Positions 45,088 through 53,000 of a stretch of 64,000 nt of DNA are shown here, piece by piece. Every line of letters begins with the position of its first letter. The first letter of the stretch is position 1. A program made the position numbers and the translations under genes. The DNA is taken from NCBI GenBank assembly GCA_050246945.1, contig JBFWVC010000020.1, positions 25,503-89,502 on the forward strand, written 5' to 3'. Under the pieces are notes generated by a model. The model ran no database searches. It was not told the DNA's origin and was given only the letters and a program-made list of their open reading frames with translations. The DNA comes from JAEUMD01 sp050246945 (GTDB lineage: Bacteria; Pseudomonadota; Alphaproteobacteria; Rhizobiales; Hyphomicrobiaceae).

Positions 45088-45152
45088 GAGCATGTTCTTC
45101 ATACTGAACCGCTGCACACTTCAGCTGAACGTGCTCTCGGGTCCGGACCCTA
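45088..45152. repeat. Hairpin element with GGGTCCGGACCC tail (locus E)
   Basis: GAGCATGTTC (45088-45097) pairs with GAACGTGCTC (45127-45136) with one mismatch. Two bases later comes the perfect 12-bp palindrome GGGTCCGGACCC (45139-45150) plus TA. The same tail, in the form GGGTTCGGACCCTA, follows the copy at 63.8 kb, and the GAGCATG...TGCTC arms match unit 1 at 20.6 kb. This suggests one mosaic repeat family. Confidence 0.5.
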
Positions 45153-45311
45153 GCCACCGCAGGTACGCGCTGCAAGCAAGGGCTCCGGCGACGAACGTGT
45201 ATCCGAGGCTGGCCAGGACCCAAAAGCGGGTTCGAAGCGTCGGTCCATCCGGACCGGAAAGAGGCTGAAAAGGCGAGGGACGCAGCCTTCCGAACCTCAG
45301 CTGGATGGCAC

Positions 45312-45340
45312 TTGCAATCGCTTTCGAGTTGCGCCATAAG
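45312..45340 (+). promoter_or_regulatory. Possible sigma-70-type promoter for tRNA-Gly
   Basis: TTGCAA (45312-45317), a 17-base spacer and CATAAG (45335-45340) would start transcription near 45347, about 40 bases before the tRNA. The match to consensus is moderate; position is the main support. Confidence 0.3.
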
Positions 45341-45386
45341 ACGGGGCCGCCGCGCCCGCGCGTGGTGGCGATACCCTGTTGGAACT

Positions 45387-45461
45387 GCGGGTGTAGCTCA
45401 GGGGTAGAGCACAACCTTGCCAAGGTTGGGGTCGAGGGTTCGAATCCCTTCGCCCGCTCCA
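45387..45461 (+). tRNA. tRNA-Gly (anticodon GCC)
   Basis: The acceptor arms GCGGGTG and CGCCCGC pair (one G-U). The D-arm is GCTC...GAGC, and the anticodon stem CAACC/GGTTG holds loop TTGCCAA with anticodon GCC. The T-arm GAGGG/CCCTT has loop TTCGAAT. The discriminator is T and the CCA end is encoded (45459-45461). A bidirectional terminator follows 30 bases later. Confidence 0.97.
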
Positions 45462-45490
45462 ATTTCCGGGCCCTCGGTTCGGACCTGACA

Positions 45491-45521
45491 AAAAAAGCGG
45501 CCGCGCATGCGGCCCTTTTTT
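45491..45521. terminator. Bidirectional rho-independent terminator
   Basis: GGCCGC (45499-45504) and GCGGCC (45509-45514) form a stem with loop GCAT. It is flanked by A6 on the left and T6 on the right, so it works on both strands: for the tRNA-Gly transcript (plus) and for the convergent parA gene (minus). Confidence 0.85.
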
Positions 45522-45562
45522 ATTGTTTCACCTTGTTTTGGCACTCTGGGCTGCGGACAACT

Positions 45563-46423
45563 TCAGACATCCGCGGGTTGCCGAGCCGGCTTGTTTGCCT
45601 CCAGCTTCAAGCGCGCCACCAGTTCGTCAGTGACACTGCGCACGGCACGGCCTGCCTCGCCTGGATATTTGGCCATGTAGGAACGACCTGGCTGGAAGCG
45701 AGCCGCATCCTGCAACATGCGCAAATAGGGTAGCGCGGTGGCGAAGCAGCGGTTTTCGGGCTGCTGTTTCAGCCAGGCCTCGTAGTCGGTATCGGACTCG
45801 GAACGCGGATCCATCATATTGACGATGACGCCGAGGTTCTCTGCGAACCCCATTTCCGGATTCAGCGCCCTGAAGCGGCGGAACACCTCCAGGCCGCACA
45901 GGGAGACGTAATCCGGCTTGGTGGGGGATAAATGAAAATCCGCTTCGCGCAGCCAGCTCTCGGTGAGCACCGAAAGACCGGGCGGACAATCGATCAGCAC
46001 GACGTCGAAAACGGCGCTAACCTCCGCCAACAAGCGGCGGATGGCCTGACGCAAGCGGGAATGCTGGCTCTCCTTGGATACTTCCCGCTCGAACAGGGTC
46101 AGCTGCATGTCGCTCGGGATGAGGAAAATGGTACGGGCTTCTTCGACATCGGAGACATCGCGCACAACATATTCGGTCCATGCGGTCTCGGTGCCGCGCA
46201 GCACGGTAGCCACCAGATAGTCCACCAGCGTGGTGCTCTCCGTTTGCAGCTTGTGGAGACCCTGCACCGGCACGAGCATGCTCGACACGCTCGCCTGCGC
46301 ATCGCTATCTATGACCAGGACATTCTTCCCGTGGAACGACGAGAGCGTCTCGGCCAGAGCCAGCACCAGCGTTGACTTGCCGACACCGCCTTTCGTGTTC
46401 ATGACCGCCACGGTCTTGCGCAT
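45563..46423 (-). CDS. Orphan ParA-family ATPase
   Basis: A 286-residue ParA/MinD-type P-loop ATPase. MRKTVAVMNTKGGVGKST gives the deviant Walker A (Lys 11 and Lys 16), LVIDSDAQASVSSML is the A' motif, and FDVVLIDCPPGLSVLTESWL is Walker B. I start at the ATG at 46423; upstream codons in frame look non-coding. There is no parB or parS here, so it is not the chromosomal partition ParA. Orphan ParAs position other cargo (chemoreceptor arrays, carboxysomes, poles). It lies beside a tRNA, a common landing site for acquired DNA, though base composition gives no clear sign. Confidence 0.85.
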   Translation of the reverse strand: MRKTVAVMNTKGGVGKSTLVLALAETLSSFHGKNVLVIDSDAQASVSSMLVPVQGLHKLQTESTTLVDYLVATVLRGTETAWTEYVVRDVSDVEEARTIFLIPSDMQLTLFEREVSKESQHSRLRQAIRRLLAEVSAVFDVVLIDCPPGLSVLTESWLREADFHLSPTKPDYVSLCGLEVFRRFRALNPEMGFAENLGVIVNMMDPRSESDTDYEAWLKQQPENRCFATALPYLRMLQDAARFQPGRSYMAKYPGEAGRAVRSVTDELVARLKLEANKPARQPADV

Positions 46424-46648
46424 CGTGGCCTGCCCCCGTCCCTGTCTAGATTTATCCTCGCCCTTGATGGGTAGCGAGGGCAAACAGATAATATCGGCCA
46501 AACAGAGGCTGACATACCCGCTAGTGCCGCATGGGTCAAAGAAAGCGTTATTCCATGGATGCGAACGGGCTGCAGCCATGGCAGCGAGATCCAGATCCCG
46601 GCCGCACCAAAACGAGGCTTGGCGGCCACTGGCCGTGGCGCCGCCGCG

Positions 46649-47185
46649 TCAACGGCCGAAAAGTCCGCGTCCATGATGGGTGGAGCGCCAGGCGTTTCCG
46701 GGTTCGCGGGCCAGCACGCGCTGGTAGCGCGTCCCGATAACCGCCGGGTGATGGATGACGTTGCGCTCCGCCGGCTCCAGCAGAACTTTGCGATGCACGA
46801 TTGCCTTTATCTCGGGCGAGCAGATGCGACGTGTGCTCCCGTCACGAACGCGGATACGGGAACGCAAATTCGTGTAGACGGCGGGGCTGACATGGCGCAC
46901 CTGCTGGGCCGGGCGAACGACCACCTGGCGCGTTACCTTGCGGTAGACCGGGCGCGTGCGCACCTTGCAAATGCGGTGATGTCCAAACAGCGAGCGACTG
47001 CGCTCCCAGCGGAACCCACCGTCGCCGGCCGTACGACAACCCTACGGGCGACGGCGGCGTAGACATCGGGGGTGTGGACCTTCTCGTAGCAGGCGACAGC
47101 GTGACCGCTGCATCCGCGTGAAGGCCTGGGCCGTGCCGCACGCCAGCACGAGGCCGGCGGCTACGGTGATCAAGGCTGGAAACAA
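46649..47185 (-). pseudogene. Disrupted secreted repeat protein (YEKV / VxVRPA type)
   Basis: Minus-strand translation gives pieces of one small exported protein in two frames. From a TTG at 47185 (AGGA nine bases upstream) there is a signal peptide ending GLVLACGTAQA. Then, in the +1 frame, CYEKVHTPDVYAAVARRVVV and RPATVG follow. Then, back in the first frame, come FRWERSRSLF and RPVYRKVTRQVVVRPAQQV. The text continues RHVSPAVYTNLRSRIRVRDG to the stop at 46649. Repeats of the form PAVY...VVVRPA are seen in unexplained secreted proteins of Hyphomicrobiales. The first shift lies within about 47095-47122 and the second within about 47005-47030. A TAG at 47042-47044 stops the first frame. It is either a pseudogene or two sequence errors. 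Confidence 0.5.
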
Positions 47186-47359
47186 GTGAACCGTTCCTCG
47201 CAGATCGGCCGGGCGAGCACGCCGCCGACGACGCAAACATGTGGAATGAAGAGGAGCACCTTCAACGTCCCGTTCGTGTTTCGACACTGACGTTTTTTCC
47301 CTATCGGGCACCTGCGCGTCAGCCTGGAACTCTAGATTTCTTGGTTTGTGTTCTGGATT

Positions 47360-47402
47360 AACTGACGTTTGACGACCTTCGCCCGGGCAACAAACGTCAG
47401 TT
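47360..47402. promoter_or_regulatory. Perfect 12-bp inverted repeat
   Basis: AACTGACGTTTG (47360-47371) and CAAACGTCAGTT (47391-47402) with a 19-base spacer. It ends 8 bases before repeat copy A. Without a T-run it is not a standard terminator. It could be an operator pair, a hairpin, or an end of a mobile element. Confidence 0.45.
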
Positions 47403-47410
47403 TCAGAAAA

Positions 47411-47539
47411 CTAGAGCAGGTCAGTATTAGATTGAATCAGGCCTGACCATCGTGGCCTGCTCTATCTCTTTGTTTGAGAGACTGATTCACGCCTTCGATG
47501 GAAGCATGGCTGCTTCCACCTCAGACGATCAGGCTCTAG
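47411..47539. repeat. Dispersed palindromic repeat, copy A
   Basis: A two-hairpin element about 128 bp long. Unit 1 has arms AGAGCAGG/CCTGCTCT around the palindrome TCAGGCCTGA. Unit 2 has outer arms GAGACTGAT/ATCAGGCTC (one mismatch) and a perfect inner stem TGGAAGCA/TGCTTCCA with loop TGGC (47499-47518). The copy at 63760-63887, in inverse orientation, differs at six positions with no gaps (about 95% identical). There is no coding capacity. It resembles the intergenic mosaic elements described in rhizobia. Confidence 0.85.
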
Positions 47540-47770
47540 GACGGATCGTAGCCGAGCAAAAGAAGGCCAAGAAGAGAGCGCAGAATAATCGGTAGACACA
47601 CTGATCGGCTGCGTTGCTTGCCTATGCATCGATGTTTGCAAATGCTACCAGTCGCTTGGCGGCGCGGAATGGCGATCAGCTCGCTCCAATGCTCCGGGAT
47701 TGTCGCTTGCGCTTACGGCGGGCGATCCTGTACCACGTACTCAAACTTTCCACCCTGGAGGTCCTGCGTC

Positions 47771-48397
47771 ATGACCCGCTTCTGCTCCCTGACAGCCGTC
47801 CGCTCGCTGGCACTTGCGGCGGTGGTGATGTTGGCGCTGCCGCTTTCCGGGTGCGGCATCAACAACATTCCCACCTACGAGCAGCAGGCGAAGGCGGCCT
47901 GGTCGCAGGTACAGAGCGAATACAAGAGGCGCTCGGATCTCATTCCCAACCTCGTCGAGACGGTGAAAGGCTTCGCCGAGCAAGAAAAAAGCGTTCTCAC
48001 CGATGTCGTAGAGGCGCGCGCGAAGGCGACACAGGTTCAAATTCCGGCCGACATCCTCACCAATCCGGCGGCGATGCAAAAGTTCCAGGAGGCCCAGAGC
48101 CAGCTTACCGGCGCTCTCGCCCGCCTGCTTGCCGTCGTGGAGCGGTATCCCGACATCAAGTCGGGACAGAACTTCCTGGCGCTGCAAAGCCAGATCGAGG
48201 GAACGGAGAACCGGATTGCCGTTTCGCGGCGCGACTACATCAATGCCGTCCGCGTCTACAACACCGAGCTCAATACCATCCCGGGCCGCTGGTGGAAGGC
48301 GCTGATGTATCCTGGCTCGCAGGAGATGGCGACGTTCGAAGTACCGGCAGAAGACGTCAAAACTCCCAAGGTCGATTTCGGGACGAAGAAAAACTGA
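47771..48397 (+). CDS. lemA: LemA-family lipoprotein
   Basis: LemA proteins are small coiled-coil envelope proteins of unclear function, often beside TPM-domain genes. From the ATG at 47771 (GGAGG upstream) the product is 208 residues. It has a lipoprotein signal ending in LPLSGC (lipidated Cys about 28), NNIPTYEQQAKAAWSQVQSE, the LemA hallmark YKRRSDLIPNLVETVKGFA, then EQEKSVLTDVVEARAKAT. RDYINAVRVYNTELNTIPGR lies near the end. It is the first gene of a three-gene plus-strand run. Confidence 0.93.
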   Translation: MTRFCSLTAVRSLALAAVVMLALPLSGCGINNIPTYEQQAKAAWSQVQSEYKRRSDLIPNLVETVKGFAEQEKSVLTDVVEARAKATQVQIPADILTNPAAMQKFQEAQSQLTGALARLLAVVERYPDIKSGQNFLALQSQIEGTENRIAVSRRDYINAVRVYNTELNTIPGRWWKALMYPGSQEMATFEVPAEDVKTPKVDFGTKKN

Positions 48398-48456
48398 CGC
48401 GGGCTATTCGAGCTGCGAGCCGCTCAGCCATGAAGGCCAACCCGGAGCGATAGCCG

Positions 48457-49338
48457 ATGCGATTGCGTAACCGGTCGGTGCGCATGCTGGGCAGAGCCTT
48501 GATGCTCTTTGCCCGGCGTGACCAGTGGCGGCTGCGCACAGCTGCCGCCGTGCTGCCGGTACTGGCCGCAGCAATAATCCTGCTTGCATGGCCGGCCGGC
48601 GACGTGGCGGCGCAGCCGCAGTTCCCCAAGCTCACCGGCCGCGTCGTAGATCTGGCCAACCTGCTCGACAGTGCGACCGAGGCGCAATTGACCGCCGACC
48701 TCGCCGCTTTGGAGGAGAAATCCACCGACCAGATCGTCGTCGTCACCCTGCCTTCGCTGCAAGGCTACGCGATCGAGGACTTCGGCTATCAGCTCGGCCG
48801 GCACTGGGGCATCGGCCAGAAGGGGAAAGACAACGGCGCGCTGCTGATCGTCGCACCCAATGAGCGCAAGGTGAGGATCGAGGTGGGGCATGGGCTGGAA
48901 CAGCACCTGACCGACGCCATGAGCCGGCTCATCATCGAGAATGCGATCCTTTCCCGTTTCCGGCGAGGCGATTTCCAGGGCGGGATCGTTGCCGGCGTGC
49001 GCGACATGACCGACGTCGTGACTGGTGATGCGGAGGCGGTGAAGGAACGCGGCAAGGGTGCGCGCCGTGGCGGCGAACCCGACTACACCGCGCTGATCAT
49101 AATGGTCATATGGCTCGCCATCTTCGCCTGGATCATCTACGCCCAGTACCAGCAGGCCAGGAGCCTGCCGCAAGCGAAAGGGCAGCGTGGCCGACGCAGC
49201 GGGTTCAACGACCGCGTGATCATCATCCCCGGCGACAGCGGCGGCTGGTCCGGCGGAGGCTGGTCCGGCGGCGGAGGAGGAGGTTTCAGTGGCGGCGGAG
49301 GCAGCTTCGGCGGCGGCGGCGCCTCGGGCGGCTGGTGA
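48457..49338 (+). CDS. TPM-domain membrane protein (YgcG-like) with Gly-rich tail
   Basis: A 293-residue envelope protein. A signal/membrane helix lies at about residues 28-47. The TPM domain follows (FPKLTGRVVDLANLLDSATE, QIVVVTLPSLQGYAIEDFGY, GALLIVAPNERKVRIEVGHG, then EHLT-type text), a second membrane helix at about 210-228, and a tail of Ser/Gly/Trp repeats (GGWSGGGWSGGGGGGFSGGG). This is the standard YgcG form that accompanies LemA, 59 bp downstream of it. TPM domains may have phosphatase activity or assist photosystem II assembly in plants; the bacterial role is open. Confidence 0.9.
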   Translation: MRLRNRSVRMLGRALMLFARRDQWRLRTAAAVLPVLAAAIILLAWPAGDVAAQPQFPKLTGRVVDLANLLDSATEAQLTADLAALEEKSTDQIVVVTLPSLQGYAIEDFGYQLGRHWGIGQKGKDNGALLIVAPNERKVRIEVGHGLEQHLTDAMSRLIIENAILSRFRRGDFQGGIVAGVRDMTDVVTGDAEAVKERGKGARRGGEPDYTALIIMVIWLAIFAWIIYAQYQQARSLPQAKGQRGRRSGFNDRVIIIPGDSGGWSGGGWSGGGGGGFSGGGGSFGGGGASGGW

Positions 49339-49431
49339 GTACTTTGAGACGACCGGCGACTGACCCGATGCATGAAGAAGCAAACAAGGGTACGGCGCAA
49401 TACTGCGCAGACCGCGAACGAGGAGCTGACG

Positions 49432-50088
49432 ATGGGCGATGCGGAACGAACCCAATTCGAGCGCCGCGGCACCATGCTTTTCACCGCTGACGAAGAGCGC
49501 CGTATTGCCGACGCCATCAGCTCTGCGGAACAAGCGACCTCGGGCGAAATCGTCGCCGTGATCGCAACTGAAAGCGACAGCTACCTCTACGCACCATTCC
49601 TGTGGGCATCGATCATTGCCCTGCTGGTGCCCTGGCCGCTCACCTACTTCACCTGGTGGCCTGTGCAATGGATCTACGCGCTACAGCTTCTGGTGTTTCT
49701 CGGACTGCTTGCGATTATGCTGCCGCAAGCTGTGCGGCTTCGGCTGGTGCCAAAGCGCGTGCAGCGGCTACGCGCGCATCGACGGGCCGTCGAACAGTTT
49801 CTGGTGCAGAACCTGCACACAACCACCGGCCGCACAGGCGTTCTCATCTTCGTATCGGTGGCCGAGAGATACGCCGAGGTGTTGGCCGACATCGGCATCG
49901 ACACCAAAGTTCCGAAGGGTACGTGGCAGCGCATCGTCGACGACCTGACGGCGGAGATCGCGGCGGGCCGTGCGGCGAATGGGTTCGTTTCAGCTGTCAC
50001 GGCGGCAGGGCAACACCTTGCAGCACATTTTCCGCCGGGCGCACTCGATCCCAACGAGCTGCCCAACCACTTGATCGTACTCGACTGA
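49432..50088 (+). CDS. Second TPM-domain membrane protein
   Basis: A 218-residue protein from the ATG at 49432, which has GAGGAG upstream; an in-frame ATG at 49372 lacks one. FTADEERRIADAISSAEQAT and SGEIVAVIATESDSYLY open a TPM-like domain. It is split by two membrane helices at about residues 53-97 and resumes as VEQFLVQNLHTTTGRTGVLI and DIGIDTKVPKGTWQRIVDDL. It has no Gly-rich tail. It is the third gene of the lemA cluster and ends 4 bp before the convergent gdh stop. Confidence 0.85.
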   Translation: MGDAERTQFERRGTMLFTADEERRIADAISSAEQATSGEIVAVIATESDSYLYAPFLWASIIALLVPWPLTYFTWWPVQWIYALQLLVFLGLLAIMLPQAVRLRLVPKRVQRLRAHRRAVEQFLVQNLHTTTGRTGVLIFVSVAERYAEVLADIGIDTKVPKGTWQRIVDDLTAEIAAGRAANGFVSAVTAAGQHLAAHFPPGALDPNELPNHLIVLD

Positions 50089-50091
50089 GCA

Positions 50092-53000
50092 TCATCGCCG
50101 TGACGGTGACCTTTCACCCTCAAGCGCTTCGGCCAAGTCGCGAACGAGACCCGCAGCCACCGTCAGGCGCGCCACAGTCAGCGGTCCGCTGTCGACCAAG
50201 TCGGACAAGCGCTGCGCGGCCCGCGCCATCGGGTTCGTGCGATCATCGCGCCAAGCCGCCACGGCGGAGGCACCCGAACTTCGCCCGGCATCAGCCCGCA
50301 TCGCCAGCCGCGCCATTCTCCGGTGGCTGGCTGCAAGACTGGCCAGTGCGCCATTGATGGCCAGCCGGTCGAAGCGATCAGCGGCATCGACATCGCGGCC
50401 GCGTTCCTTCAGTGCGGAGAGGCGCAAGAGATCGCCGAGAGCGACGTAGGCAGCGGCCGCCTCCAGCAACTCGCGCGCACCGGGCTCTCGACGAGGATCA
50501 TGCCCCGACACGGCCGCTGTCGACTCAGCCACGAGGCAGATGTCGCCAGCCTCCGCCAGCGCGGCTCCCCTTGCGAGAGCGGTCGCAATTGCCGCAGGAG
50601 CACCCGCGGAAATCCAATTCTGCGCTGTCAGATCCATTGCTTCATGCCGCTCGGGCGACAGCCAGTCGTCCAGTGCAAGCGCCAGAGTTCGATAGGCGTG
50701 GATTTGGCGGCGGACAGCGTCTGAGAGCGGTGGCATCGCGCGCTGCTCCGCTCCCTGCCATGCGGCCCGCACCCGCAACTGGCGCTGCGCCTCCGAATAG
50801 AGATCTATTTGGAGGCTGCCGCCGATCCGGTTGTCCTCCGCACCAATCAATGCGAACAGGGAATCGGCTCCAGTCACTTCCAGCGCCGTGATGAGCGCGT
50901 GCGCAACGCCTTCGACACCCAGATCCCAGTCCTCTGCCAGACGTGACGGCATATCGAGGCCGGCGACGTTGATGATGCGATTTGTCAATGCAGTGGTGAT
51001 GATCTCACGCCTCAGGGGGTGCGCTGCGATTTCTTCGGCATACCTCTGCTGCAATTCGTGCGGGAAGTAGGCGCTCAGCTCGCCTGACACGGCGGGATCG
51101 TCAGGCACCGCCGATGCAATCAGATCGTAGGAGAGCGCAATCTTCGCGAAGCTCATCAGCACGGCCAGCTCGGGGCGCGTCAACCCGATTCCGCCAGCGC
51201 GCCGCTCTTCGAATGCCGCATCGTCGGGAAGGTGTTCGAGATCACGATCGAGAAGGCCGCGCTTTTCCAGTTCTTGAACGAGATGCAGGTCGTCGGCCAT
51301 GCCTTCGGCGCCGCGGTGCTCTGCGAGACTCAGTGCCAGCGTCTGCTCATAATTGTTGGCGAGACAGGCTCGGGCGACATCCTCGGTCATCAGCGTCAGA
51401 AGTGCGTTGCGGGCCGCCATGTCGAGAGTGCCCGAGGCAACGGCAGGCGCCAACGCGATCTTGATGTTGACCTCCTGGTCGGAAGAATTGACGCCCGCCG
51501 AGTTGTCGATGAAATCGGTATTGATGCGTCCGCCGCGCAGTGCGAAATCGATCCGCGCCTGTTGTGTCAGCCCGAGGTTCGCACCTTCGCCAACCACGCG
51601 TCCACCAAACTCCATCGCCGTGACCCGGATCGCGTCGTTCCCGCGATCGCCGACGTCGGCATTGCCCTCGCGATCACCGCGCACATAGGTGCCAATGCCG
51701 CCAAACCAGAACAGATCGACCTTCGCCTTGAGGATCGCCCGGATAATCTCATTCGGAGTCGCCGCACCTTTGTCCAGTCCGAGCAGGACTCGAATCTCGG
51801 GCGTCAACTGCACCGATTTGGCGCTGCGCGAGAAGACGCCGCCGCCAGGCGAGAAAAGGCTCTTGTCGTAGTCCTGCCAACTCGAACGCGGCAGGCGGAA
51901 CAAGCGCTCGCGCTCGCCAAAGGAGACCTTCTCGTCGGGCGATGGGTCGATGAATATGTCGCGGTGATCGAAGGCGGCGACGAGACGAATGTGGCGCGAC
52001 AGAAGCATCCCGTTACCGAACACGTCGCCCGACATGTCACCGACGCCGGCGACAGTGAACGCTTCGGACTGGATGTCGTGATCCATCTCGCGGAAGTGCC
52101 GTTTCACGCCCTCCCAGGCACCGCGCGCCGTAATGCCCATCTTCTTATGGTCGTATCCCGCCGAGCCGCCGGACGCGAACGCATCGCCGAGCCAGAAACC
52201 GCGCGCTTCGGAAATCGCATTCGCGTAATCGGAAAACGTGGCGGTTCCCTTGTCAGCGGCGACGACGAGATATGGATCATCCGAATCGCGGCGCACGATC
52301 CCCGGTGGGGGGACGACCGAGCCGCCCACGAGATTGTCGGTCAGCGACAACAACGTCGAAATGAACGTGCGATAGGCGGTGATCCCCGCCTTCAGCAGGT
52401 CCTCTCGCGTAGCGTCCGCAGGCAGCTGCTTGGGAACGAAACCGCCCTTGGCTCCCTGTGGCACTATTACCGTGTTCTTCACCTGCTGCGCCTTGGCAAG
52501 GCCCAGCACCTCGGTCCTGAAATCGTGGGCGCGGTCGGACCAGCGCAAGCCGCCGCGCGCGATCGGCGCAAAGCGCAGATGCACGCCATCGACCTGCGGA
52601 CCGCTGACCCAAATTTCACGGAAGGGCCGTGGCTCGGGTGCATCGGCCACGTCTCGACTGGAGATTTTGAAAGCCAGGACCGGCGGCGGCTGACCATTGT
52701 CGCCGAGCAGGAAGAAATTCGTACGCAGCGTCGCGCTGGTCAGTCCCCACAGCGTGCGCAGGATGCGATCCTCATCCAGCGAGGAGACCTCGGCCAAGTG
52801 TCCTTCGAAGGATTTCTCCAAATCGGCCTCGACACGGCTGCGGTCGGTCGCCTCGGCTTCAATCGCTGGATCGAACCGGGTCTTGAAGAATCTTATGAGA
52901 TCGGCAGCGCGAGAAGGGTGCCTTGCAAGGGTTTCGGCAACGGATACACGATCATATGGCAGGCCGATCTGCCGCATGTAGGCCGCATACGCGCGCAACA

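Larger units (their letters stand above)
44935..45386. other. 452-bp gap before tRNA-Gly
   Basis: It holds the leader of the YbaK gene (minus), a repeat element (45088-45152), and a possible tRNA promoter (45312-45340). Minus-strand text near 45125-45240 has a hydrophobic run but no start codon with a ribosome site, so I call no gene. Confidence 0.5.
47186..47770. other. 585-bp gap upstream of lemA
   Basis: It contains a perfect 12-bp inverted repeat (47360-47402) and the dispersed repeat copy A (47411-47539). After that, an open stretch encodes a short basic tail (EQKKAKKRAQNNR) ending in a stop near 47596, which may be the broken 3' end of a gene. The final 170 bp form the lemA leader, with GGAGG before its ATG. 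Confidence 0.5.

Noticed and set aside
45121..45462. Minus-strand frame beginning MERAKGFEPSTPTLARLC
   Set aside because: This is the familiar false protein made by reading across a tRNA gene in antisense; the tRNA-Gly explains it.
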